A stretch of 64,000 nt of DNA from Natrialba aegyptia DSM 13077 (GTDB lineage: Archaea; Halobacteriota; Halobacteria; Halobacteriales; Natrialbaceae), in NCBI RefSeq assembly GCF_000337535.1, contig NZ_AOIP01000017.1, forward strand, positions 53,691 through 117,690, in the 5' to 3' direction. Positions 49,368 to 57,072 of the stretch are shown in pieces. A program made the translations under genes and the position numbers. Numbering within the stretch: the first letter of the stretch is position 1; each line of letters opens with the position of its first letter. The notes below the pieces were generated by a model. The model did not search any database. It had not been told where the DNA came from and saw only the letters and a list, made by a program, of their open reading frames with translations.

Positions 49368-50804
49368 ATGTCCGAGTCCGAGACCGAACCCTGCACTGAT
49401 ACCGAACCCGATTCCGCCACTGAGACCGATACCCACTCGCTGCAGGCCGACGATACGAGTTCCTCGGAGACTGATCTCTCGACCGCAGACCGACCGCAGG
49501 GACCGCGAGGACTCCCGCTGATTGGGAGTACGCTATCGATCGCCCGGGATCCGTTCTCGTTCGTCGAGTCGGCTCGAGAATATGGCGATATCGCTTCCTA
49601 TCGGGCGTACGGAACCGAGTTCGCGCTCGTCTTTGATCCTCACGTCGTCGAAACGGTTCTCGTCTCGCGCTCGGACGAGTTCAGAAAGGGCGAGTTCGAG
49701 ACTGCCTTTGGCGAACTCGTCGCCCCTGAGGGGATCGCGTTCACCGAGGACAGTCAGTGGCGTCGCCAGCGCAAGTTACTGCAATCGTCGTTTACGCCCG
49801 ATCACGTTCGCGCCGCCGCTGACGAAATCGTCGCAGAGGCGAATGCATTCGTCGACGACTGGGACGACGGTGAGAGAGTCGCGCTCCGGGACACGATGTC
49901 GACGTACACCCTTCGCATCCTCACGCGAACGCTGTTCGACCTTCCGCTCGAGGACGACCGCGCAACGATCGTCAGGCGGGCGGCGAACGCCGTGAACACC
50001 TACGCGTCTCCGAAGCGACTCGCGCTGGGTTCGATCCTGCCGTCGTGGCTGCCGGATCGCGTCGAACGCGAGTACGAGGACGCGATGGCAGACCTCGAAA
50101 CACTCACCACGGAACTCGTCGAGACCCGCCGTTCGGCGGATTCGACGGGTGAGGATCTCCTCTCGATACTGGCGCGGGCTGTGTACCCGGACGGCTCGCG
50201 ACTCTCCCCCGAAACTGTGCGAGATCAACTCGTCACGTTCCTCTTTGCCGGCCACGAGACGACCGCGACGACGCTCGCAATCGCGTGCTGGCTGCTCGCG
50301 GACAATCCGCAAGTCCACACCGAACTCGAGCGCGAACTCGCCGCTGTCTGCGGTGATCGGAAGCCGGATGCCGGCGATCTCGCGAGCCTCGACTACACCG
50401 AAGCCGTTCTCAGAGAGGCGATGCGACTCTATCCCCCAGTCACTGGAATTTATCGCGAACCCCTGACGGACACGGCGCTTGCCGGGTTTCGAATTTCGTC
50501 CGGGACAACGCTGCAACTCTCGGTGTACGGTATTCACCGCGACGATCGGTGGTGGGAGGATCCCGAAGCGTTTTGCCCCGAACGCTGGCTCGTAGACGCC
50601 GACCGACCCGAGTACGCGTACTTTCCCTTCGGCGGCGGTCCCCGTCATTGCCTTGGGATGCGCTTTGCAATGGTCGAACTACAGCTCGCGCTCGCATCTA
50701 TTATGCGCCGCGTCGAGTTCGAGTGCGTCACTCCAACTCTCGAGCCATCGCTCGGTGTAACGCTTGATCCAGGATCGGTCGAGACCCGAGTTCGGAAACG
50801 ATAG
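49368..50804 (+). CDS. Cytochrome P450
   Basis: A 478-residue protein. A Glu/Ser/Thr-rich ~45-residue lead is followed by the proline region QGPRGLPLIGS. The I-helix is FLFAGHETTATTLAIA, the K-helix ExxR is AVLREAMRLYP, the meander contains EDPEAFCPERWL, and the haem loop FPFGGGPRHCLGMRFA has the axial cysteine near residue 428. All core P450 residues are present, so it should be an active monooxygenase. It has no membrane anchor and appears soluble. The divergent Bat-type regulator and the nearby 3Fe-4S ferredoxin suggest a local redox module. The substrate is unknown; carotenoid or terpenoid oxidation would be speculation. Confidence 0.95.
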   Translation: MSESETEPCTDTEPDSATETDTHSLQADDTSSSETDLSTADRPQGPRGLPLIGSTLSIARDPFSFVESAREYGDIASYRAYGTEFALVFDPHVVETVLVSRSDEFRKGEFETAFGELVAPEGIAFTEDSQWRRQRKLLQSSFTPDHVRAAADEIVAEANAFVDDWDDGERVALRDTMSTYTLRILTRTLFDLPLEDDRATIVRRAANAVNTYASPKRLALGSILPSWLPDRVEREYEDAMADLETLTTELVETRRSADSTGEDLLSILARAVYPDGSRLSPETVRDQLVTFLFAGHETTATTLAIACWLLADNPQVHTELERELAAVCGDRKPDAGDLASLDYTEAVLREAMRLYPPVTGIYREPLTDTALAGFRISSGTTLQLSVYGIHRDDRWWEDPEAFCPERWLVDADRPEYAYFPFGGGPRHCLGMRFAMVELQLALASIMRRVEFECVTPTLEPSLGVTLDPGSVETRVRKR

Positions 50805-50821
50805 CGAACGAGTTGATCGTC

Positions 50822-51496
50822 TCAGCTACAGACCCGTGCCACCACATCGTGCAGATCCTCCACTTCGTAGGTCGGAGACGTTTCGAACGTAACGTCACGA
50901 CAGTGCGCTCGGCGAACGAACACCGAGTCGAGTCCGGCGCGCTCGGCCGCGACGATATCGCTCTCGCTGTCGCCGACGTAAAGCGCCGACTCCGCCTCGA
51001 GATCGGCCAGCGCCCGCTCTAGGTAGTGCGTGTTCGGTTTCTTCAACCGGAGACTTTCGACCGTCATCTCGCGCCCGTAGTGGGTCTCGAAGAGCGCCCC
51101 GAGTTCGAAAAACGTCAGGATGAACTCGATCGTGCTGTGGTGGTTGTTGCTCACGACGCCGCAGTCGACCGGGAGGTCGGCAATCGAGGTGATATCGTCG
51201 TAGCACCCTCGCGTGCCGTCTCTGAACGCGTCGAGTTGGAACGCTTCGTCGTGGCGCTCGCGCGCCTCCCAGAACGTCTCGGCGTCGAGATCGTACGCGG
51301 TGCAAATCTCGTCCAGCACGGCGGGCGTGACGCCGCTGACGATGGCGTCGACGTGCTGCCGGCTGGGATCGTCGACGCCGACCGCTCGAAACGCGGCCCG
51401 TGCCGCCTCGGATTGGGTATCGGCCGACGGGGGTTCGACGAGGACGCCGTCGTTGTCGAAGAGAACGGCGTCGTATGTGGGTTCCGGTACTGTCAC
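50822..51496 (-). CDS. HAD superfamily hydrolase
   Basis: A 224-residue phosphatase-like protein with a GTG start. VLFDNDGVLVEP (motif I, D-x-D), GVVSNNHHSTIEFIL (motif II, Ser/Asn form), KKPNTHYLERAL (motif III Lys) and YVGDSESDIVAAERAG (motif IV) are intact, with a helical cap between ~20 and 95. It belongs to the beta-phosphoglucomutase/phosphoglycolate phosphatase-like group. The substrate is not predictable. It converges on the P450 gene, 17 bp apart. Confidence 0.88.
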   Translation of the reverse strand: MTVPEPTYDAVLFDNDGVLVEPPSADTQSEAARAAFRAVGVDDPSRQHVDAIVSGVTPAVLDEICTAYDLDAETFWEARERHDEAFQLDAFRDGTRGCYDDITSIADLPVDCGVVSNNHHSTIEFILTFFELGALFETHYGREMTVESLRLKKPNTHYLERALADLEAESALYVGDSESDIVAAERAGLDSVFVRRAHCRDVTFETSPTYEVEDLHDVVARVCS

Positions 51497-51611
51497 ACGA
51501 TCTTACTGGTCGGAATCCGCGTTGATCCTTTCGGTTAGGATCCGGTACACCCGACTGGAGACGAACTCGACGAAAACGTGCGTGAGATGGTTGGAACCCG
51601 AACGGATTCCG

Positions 51612-51705
51612 GGCCCGTATCTGCGCCTATATCTGGGTCCGTATCTGCGTCGCGATCCAGGTCCGGATCGACGTCCGAATCCATCCCTGCATCTGCCGGA
51701 TCGGC
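51612..51705. repeat. Degenerate short repeats (GTATCTG / GATCC-type)
   Basis: Imperfect units such as CCGTATCTGCG, CTATATCTGGGT and CCGTATCTGCGTC, then GGATCGACGTCCGAATCC, fill the gap between mdh and the HAD gene. Repeats are decayed, unlike the exact ones elsewhere in the window. Confidence 0.5.
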
Positions 51706-51719
51706 GTAGCGTCTCCGGT

Positions 51720-52634
51720 TCAGGCGATCTTCTCGTACTGCTCCGAGAGCTTCTCCGCCGCCTCGCCGAGTTCGTTGCGCTCGAACTCGGTCAGCTCCCA
51801 CTCGACGATCTCCTCGACGCCGTTCGATCCCAGCTTCGCGGGCACGCCGAAGGCCGTCTCTTCGTGGCCGAACTCGCCCTCGAGTTTCACGCTCGCCGGA
51901 AGTACCTCGCCCGTATCGCGGAGGATCGCCTCGACCATGTGGCCGACGCCGGTCGCCGGGCCCCACTCCGTCGCGCCCTTCTTCTCGATGACGTTCATCG
52001 CCGAAGTCTGGAGTTCCTCCAAGAGTTCGTTCTTCTCGTCGTCGCTGAACTCGTGGTCCTGGCCGTCGACGCGGACCTTCGAGAAGACGGGGACCTGCGC
52101 GTCGCCGTGCTCGCCGAGGATGGTCGCCTCGACGTTCTGGACAGGGGCGTCGTAACGCTGGGAGATCACGTAGCGGAATCGGGCGGAGTCAAGGCGGCCG
52201 CCGAAGCCGATCACCTTCTCTCGGGCGCGCTCGCCCGTCTCGTAGAGGTGGCGGTTCAGCAGGTCGACGGGGTTCGACGTGGTGACGGTGATGAAGTCGT
52301 CGTTGTACTCCGCCACGGAGGAGCCGATATCCTCCATGATCGGCGCGTTGTCGCCCGCGAGGTCGATCCGGGTCTGGCCGGGCTGGCGCGGGATGCCGGC
52401 CGTGATGACGACGACGTCCGACCCCTCGGTGTCGGCGTAGTCGCCCTGCCGAATCGTCGTGTTCGAGTCGTAGGCGATGCCGTGGTTCGCGTCGGCGGCC
52501 TGACCGATCGTGTCGTCTTCCTTGTCCGGGATGTCGACGAACACGAGTTCGTCCGCAACGTCCCGGAGCGCGATGTTGTACCCTGCAGCGGCCCCGACGG
52601 TGCCGGCCGCACCGATCACGCTAACTTTCGTCAT
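51720..52634 (-). CDS. mdh: Malate dehydrogenase (lactate/malate dehydrogenase-like)
   Basis: A 304-residue halophilic [23 protein letters not shown] is the NAD-binding loop, [14 protein letters not shown] has the Asp that selects NAD, and [20 protein letters not shown] carries the mobile loop with substrate Arg (P-R-Q-P-G-Q-T-R). [19 protein letters not shown] and [20 protein letters not shown] (active-site His) complete it. The form of the loop indicates malate/oxaloacetate specificity as in Haloarcula MDH. TATA-like GTATACACG lies about 20-30 bp upstream. Confidence 0.95.
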   Translation of the reverse strand: MTKVSVIGAAGTVGAAAGYNIALRDVADELVFVDIPDKEDDTIGQAADANHGIAYDSNTTIRQGDYADTEGSDVVVITAGIPRQPGQTRIDLAGDNAPIMEDIGSSVAEYNDDFITVTTSNPVDLLNRHLYETGERAREKVIGFGGRLDSARFRYVISQRYDAPVQNVEATILGEHGDAQVPVFSKVRVDGQDHEFSDDEKNELLEELQTSAMNVIEKKGATEWGPATGVGHMVEAILRDTGEVLPASVKLEGEFGHEETAFGVPAKLGSNGVEEIVEWELTEFERNELGEAAEKLSEQYEKIA

Positions 52635-52724
52635 ACCATCTCGTGGTGCGCTTGTATACACGTTAAATCCGTCGAAACCGGTGCTTCTATAGCCGCCAGT
52701 CTCCCAGTGGTGGGCAGTTTACAC

Positions 52725-53183
52725 ATGCGCGTGAGCGTCATCGGCGGCGGCACGATCACGGACGAGGAGGTCGAAACCGCGGCGGCGGTCGGCCGCGAAC
52801 TCGGTGCCAGAGGGCACACGGTCGTCTGCGGGGGCCGCGGCGGGACGATGGAGGCGGTCTGTCGCGGGGCCGCTGCGGAGCGTGGGACGACCATCGGGAT
52901 TCTGCCGGGGGCTGACCGGAGTCTGGCCAACGAGTTCGTCGACGTGGTGATCGCGACCGGGCTCGGACACGCGCGAAACGCGCTGGTGCCGTTGAACGGC
53001 GATGCGGTTATCGCGTTGTCGGGCGGCGTCGGCACGCTGTCGGAGATCGGCTTTGCGGGCATTTACGACCGGCCGATCGTGGGCCTCGATACGCACGACG
53101 TTGCGGGAGTCGAAATCGAGACGGTCGAGACGCCCGCGGCTGCGGTCGATGCCGTGGAAGCGGCGGTCGACGGGGAGCCGTAG
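52725..53183 (+). CDS. TIGR00725/LOG-like Rossmann protein
   Basis: A 152-residue protein. MRVSVIGGGTITDEEVETAA, GHTVVCGGRGGTMEAVCRGA (the GG-x-G-G-x-M-E motif), TTIGILPGADRSLANEFVDV and ALSGGVGTLSEIGFAGIYD (PGGxGT-like loop) identify the SLOG/LOG superfamily, TIGR00725 branch. Relatives include phosphoribohydrolases that cleave nucleotide monophosphates, as well as nucleotide-binding proteins of unknown role. The ATG aligning with the family is chosen; the long open frame before it is antisense to mdh and spurious. Confidence 0.88.
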   Translation: MRVSVIGGGTITDEEVETAAAVGRELGARGHTVVCGGRGGTMEAVCRGAAAERGTTIGILPGADRSLANEFVDVVIATGLGHARNALVPLNGDAVIALSGGVGTLSEIGFAGIYDRPIVGLDTHDVAGVEIETVETPAAAVDAVEAAVDGEP

Positions 53184-53287
53184 GCGATCGGCGCGAGTCG
53201 TAGCTGGTGGTCGTCGACCGGCGGCCGGCAACCGGTGAGCGGCGGACAACCGGTACCGATTTTATCACTCTCCGCGTCCGGTGTGCT

Positions 53288-53725
53288 ATGTCCGACCCGA
53301 ACTCGGAAGCCCGAGCGGACGCCTACGCGATCCGCGAGGCGGTACCCGATCCCGAAACGTTCGCCGCGCTGCGCGAGGCCGCCGGCTTACCCTCCCGGTC
53401 GCGAGAGGGTATCGAACGCGGCCTGCCGAACTCCGTCTTCGGCGTCACCGTCGTCCACGAGCCGACCGGCGACCCGGTGGGCATGGGACGGATCGTCGGC
53501 GACGGTGGCACCGTCTTCCAGATCACCGATATCGCCGTCCACCCCGACCACCAGGGACAGGGCCTCGGCACGCGCATTATGCGCCGACTCGACGACTATC
53601 TGGAGGCGCAAGCACCGCCGCGAGCGTACGTCAATTTGGTCGCCGACGTCGACGGATTCTACGAGGCGTTCGGCTTCGAGGACACGCGCCCGCACTCGAA
53701 GGCCATGTATCGCCGCACCGAGTAA
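53288..53725 (+). CDS. GNAT family N-acetyltransferase
   Basis: A 145-residue protein. GDPVGMGRIVGDGGTVFQIT and DIAVHPDHQGQGLGTRIMRR (Q-G-x-G-x-G/T loop binding acetyl-CoA) are clear, with VDGFYEAFGFEDTRPHSKAM as the closing segment. It resembles the RimI/YjaB-like single-domain GNATs. ATTTTATCAC about 30 bp upstream serves as a plausible TATA box supporting this ATG. Substrate unknown. Confidence 0.9.
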   Translation: MSDPNSEARADAYAIREAVPDPETFAALREAAGLPSRSREGIERGLPNSVFGVTVVHEPTGDPVGMGRIVGDGGTVFQITDIAVHPDHQGQGLGTRIMRRLDDYLEAQAPPRAYVNLVADVDGFYEAFGFEDTRPHSKAMYRRTE

Positions 53726-53880
53726 CTGCTCCGTCTCCCACTTGGCACGAGATACCACTTAGCACGAGTTCAGTATACGTGCCGGCCCACGGGTCTGCCG
53801 GCCCGCTGGCCCGCTCCTGCCTCTCGCCCTCGCCCCTGCGCCCGTCCTCGTTCGCAGCTTTTTCGAGCGTTGACCGCGTT

Positions 53881-54666
53881 ATGGTGGATATGAGCGACTT
53901 CGACAAGGAAGCCGAGCGCGAGAAACTTCGTGAGAAGTACGAACGCGACAAGGCCGAACGGGAGGCCACCCAGCGCATGAGCGATCTGCTACTCAAGGGT
54001 GCCACGATGACGAACTCTCACTGTGGCACCTGCGGCGACCCGCTCTTCCAGCAGGACGGCACCACGTTCTGCCCCAGTTGCCACGGCAACCCTGACGCCG
54101 TCCAGGGAACTGAACTCGAAGCCGAACCGGCGGACGGTGCGGCAACCGAACGCGCTGCCGGCGAGGACCCGGCGGCCGACCGGAACGGCGAATCGGATGA
54201 GCGGGACGCTGCTGGCGAACCCGACGCCGATGACAGCGCTCGACGGAACCGGATGCGAACGCACGGTTCCGAACGTCCCCGGGAGCAACTTGACCCCGAT
54301 CGAGGCGCTGACGTTTCCGATCGCGCCGAGCCAACCGACGAGCCAACCACCGAGACGGTCGAGCCGACACAGCCGCGACAACCCGCCACGGCGGCTCCAT
54401 CGCATCAGCCATCGACGCCGGACCGGCGCTCGAGTTCACGCGTCGACGCCGCCGGGTCTGACGCGCCCGCCGGCACCGGCACCGGTACTGGTACACCCCG
54501 CCGCTCGACCGACGGTGACAGCGAACTCGAGGCGGCCAGGGAGTCGCTTCGGCGGGCACTCGAGAAGTTCGCGGGGGAGGCTGCGGCGACGGACGACCCG
54601 CGCTACGCGACGGCGTGTCTGGAAGCGGCCCGAGAGGCGAGCGAGACGTTGTCGACGCTTCGCTGA
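53881..54666 (+). CDS. Sjogren's/scleroderma autoantigen 1-type zinc ribbon protein
   Basis: A 261-residue protein. A charged N-terminal helix (FDKEAEREKLREKYERDKAE, then ATQRMSDLLLKGATM) leads to a zinc ribbon CGTCGDPLFQQDGTTFCPSC. This combination is the autoantigen p27 family, present in archaea and eukaryotes, function undefined. A ~140-residue disordered Ala/Asp/Glu/Thr/Pro linker follows, then a C-terminal helical domain (SELEAARESLRRALEKFAGE). ATG at 53881 or the ATG nine bases later are both possible. Confidence 0.85.
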   Translation: MVDMSDFDKEAEREKLREKYERDKAEREATQRMSDLLLKGATMTNSHCGTCGDPLFQQDGTTFCPSCHGNPDAVQGTELEAEPADGAATERAAGEDPAADRNGESDERDAAGEPDADDSARRNRMRTHGSERPREQLDPDRGADVSDRAEPTDEPTTETVEPTQPRQPATAAPSHQPSTPDRRSSSRVDAAGSDAPAGTGTGTGTPRRSTDGDSELEAARESLRRALEKFAGEAAATDDPRYATACLEAAREASETLSTLR

Positions 54667-54837
54667 TCGCGGTCCGGTTTCCACGGCGGTTCTCGATGGG
54701 TAGCTGCTTCTCTTGTCGGTCGTCCAGCGGGGATTTCTCAGACATCATAAGCGTACCGGCGAACGTATTCGAGCAATTCTTTCCCTGTAAGAACCGTCGA
54801 GCGCCATTATTCACCGTCGATTCCAACGCTGACATGT

Positions 54838-55995
54838 ATGACCGATCGCATTGGTGCTCCGGGGTTCGACATGTCGCGGCGCGAACTGGTCGCTGCAACG
54901 GGTGGGATGACGGCGCTGGCCGGCTGTATGAGTCGGCTTGGCGAGTCCGAGACGCCATCGTCCGAGGAGTCACAGCCGGCTGCGGAAACTGGGGATGACG
55001 AGGAGTCGTCGCTTCCGTGGACGAGTTCACCCGAGGTCGTGCAGGTGGACGAACGGGGCGGGAGCGTGACGCTGCGGTCGGTGACGGCCCGCCACGCGGT
55101 CCATCCGCTCGATTCGATGGGCGGGCCGGTCGAGTTGCCGCAGGTCTGGGCGTTTCAGGCCGACGAGGGCGAACCGAGCGTTCCGGGGCCGATCCTTCGG
55201 ACGACGGAGGGTAACGATATCGAAGTGACGTTGGACAACACGGGGAACGTCCATCCACACACGCTACACTTCCACGGCGTGAGCAAGACCTGGGAGAACG
55301 ACGGGGTACCGACGACGACGGGGATTCAGGTCGGTCCCGACGAGAAACACACGTACACGATTCCGGCGAACGTCCCGGGGACGCACCTGTATCATTGCCA
55401 CTACCAGACCCACCACCACATCGACATGGGAATGTACGGCATCTTCCGGGTCGATCCGAAGGGGTACGAACCGGCTGACAAAGAGTACTTCTTCACCGTC
55501 AAGGACTGGGATTCGCGGCTCAATCGGCAGTTCGCCGGCGAGGACGTCGACTACAGTCCGCGCAATCGCAACCCGGATGTCTTCACGATCAACGGGAAGA
55601 GCCTTCCACGGACGCTCCATCCCGAAGCCGGATCACCCATCATCGTCGACCATGGCGATACCGTCCGGTTGCATATCGTCAACGCGGGGTACATGTCCCA
55701 CCCGATGCACACGCACAACCACCGGTTCCGACTCGTCGAGAAGGACGGCGGCCAGGTCCCGAAGGCCGCCCAGTACGACCACGATGTCACGAACATCGCG
55801 CCCGCAGAGCGCCACACGATCGAGTTCACCGCCGACGCCGATCCCGGCATCTACCTCCTGCACTGTCACAAGGTCAATCACGCGATGAACGGCCGGGTCT
55901 ACCCCGGTGGAATGGTGACGGGGATCGTCTACCGTGATGCGATGGACACCGACGTTTTCGCGGACCTGATGGAGTATGCCGGCTACGAGGGCTAA
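54838..55995 (+). CDS. Two-domain multicopper oxidase, lipoprotein
   Basis: A 385-residue protein. DMSRRELVAATGGMTALAGC gives a TAT signal and lipobox, then a Glu/Ser spacer. Copper ligands appear in four blocks: VHPHTLHFHG, HLYHCHYQTHHHIDMGM, HPMHTHNH and LLHCHKVNHAMNG. The two cupredoxin domains and H-C-H pattern match small laccases and nitrite-reductase-like oxidases. It should oxidise a substrate outside the membrane with oxygen (or copper-dependent nitrite reduction). The type 2/3 cluster His are present; the true substrate is unknown. Confidence 0.88.
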   Translation: MTDRIGAPGFDMSRRELVAATGGMTALAGCMSRLGESETPSSEESQPAAETGDDEESSLPWTSSPEVVQVDERGGSVTLRSVTARHAVHPLDSMGGPVELPQVWAFQADEGEPSVPGPILRTTEGNDIEVTLDNTGNVHPHTLHFHGVSKTWENDGVPTTTGIQVGPDEKHTYTIPANVPGTHLYHCHYQTHHHIDMGMYGIFRVDPKGYEPADKEYFFTVKDWDSRLNRQFAGEDVDYSPRNRNPDVFTINGKSLPRTLHPEAGSPIIVDHGDTVRLHIVNAGYMSHPMHTHNHRFRLVEKDGGQVPKAAQYDHDVTNIAPAERHTIEFTADADPGIYLLHCHKVNHAMNGRVYPGGMVTGIVYRDAMDTDVFADLMEYAGYEG

Positions 55996-56147
55996 CCCCG
56001 GGCCCGAACTGGGTAGTCGCTCGTCCTCGATTCGACGCCACTCGCGGCCTGCCGAACGGGCCGGTCGCTTGGATTTCCCTGATATATCCATGCACACTTA
56101 TCCGAAAGTATCTTTAACTGAATCGATGAATATGATTGGTACGACAC

Positions 56148-57026
56148 ATGGCGCTTATCTCGATGGCGGTTTTGACCGCTCTCACCGTTCTCACTGGGCT
56201 GTCGATAACGTGCCTGCTCTGTCTCGAACCCCGACAGATTCGTCGGACGGCCAGTGAGTTCGGGCCCAGACTCCGAACCGTCGCCCCCTATCTCGGCGCT
56301 GCAGCGCTGTTCTTTGTAACCAAACGGGCGACCCACGAGTACAGCGTCGAACTATCCCACGCGCTCGACTGGGACATCACCGCTGAACTCTACGCCATCG
56401 AAGGCGAGTTCGTCGCGGATCTTCAGCACGCCGTCCCCGGGGCTACCCTGGAGTTCTTCTCGGTGATGTACATGTTCGGATTCCCGTTTCTCGTCGTGAC
56501 GGCACCGATCCTCTATTTCCTGTTACCGTCCCAGCGACACCTCAAGGAACTCCTCATCGCGTACCTCCTCAACTACTTCCTCGGTGCGATCTGTTATACG
56601 CTGTTCATCGCGTACGGGCCGCGGAATCACCTGTCGACGGTCGACGGCCTGATGTATGACTTCTACCCGTCCACGCAGGATCTCACGGGGGCCGTTTCGG
56701 CGAACACCGACGTGTTCCCGTCGCTGCACACGTCGCTGGCGGTCGTCGTCCTCGTGTTCGCCTGGCGATCACGCCGAGAGTATCCGCGGTGGTTCCCGAT
56801 TGCGGCGTTCGTGACCGCCGGTGTCGTTTTCTCGACGATGTATCTCGGCATTCACTGGCTGCTCGACGTCGTGGCGGGTGCCGCACTCGGCGTCGGAAGC
56901 ATCTACGCGGCCGAACGATTCGTCGACCGCGCGGAAGGCGATGCCGAGCGCGGTCAGGGCCGAGAACAGGACTCCGTTCCCGACTCCGATGAGGAGGACG
57001 GCATCACGTCCGACGTGAGCGACTGA
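56148..57026 (+). CDS. PAP2-type membrane phosphatase (AUR1-like)
   Basis: A 292-residue protein with six or seven predicted helices. YGPRNHLS, then FPSLHTSLAVVVLVFAWRSR and GIHWLLDVVAGAALGVGSIY supply the SxHT and xxHWxxD motifs of the acid phosphatase family; the pattern fits the AUR1/inositol-phosphorylceramide-synthase-like branch. It likely dephosphorylates or transfers a lipid head group. The ATG is preferred over a TTG 12 bp earlier. The last ~35 residues are an acidic cytoplasmic tail. Tail-to-tail with hef. Confidence 0.87.
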   Translation: MALISMAVLTALTVLTGLSITCLLCLEPRQIRRTASEFGPRLRTVAPYLGAAALFFVTKRATHEYSVELSHALDWDITAELYAIEGEFVADLQHAVPGATLEFFSVMYMFGFPFLVVTAPILYFLLPSQRHLKELLIAYLLNYFLGAICYTLFIAYGPRNHLSTVDGLMYDFYPSTQDLTGAVSANTDVFPSLHTSLAVVVLVFAWRSRREYPRWFPIAAFVTAGVVFSTMYLGIHWLLDVVAGAALGVGSIYAAERFVDRAEGDAERGQGREQDSVPDSDEEDGITSDVSD

Positions 57027-57072
57027 CCGCTCTCGACCCACAACGTCTCGAACAATACTCACCGACGGGCCA

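Noticed and set aside
51213..52724. Upstream 504-codon extension of the LOG-like protein
   Set aside because: It is antisense to malate dehydrogenase and to the HAD gene; the domain begins at the ATG at 52725.
54667..54837. Possible gene or RNA between the autoantigen-type protein and the multicopper oxidase
   Set aside because: 171 bp with stop codons in all frames and no stable structure that I can see.
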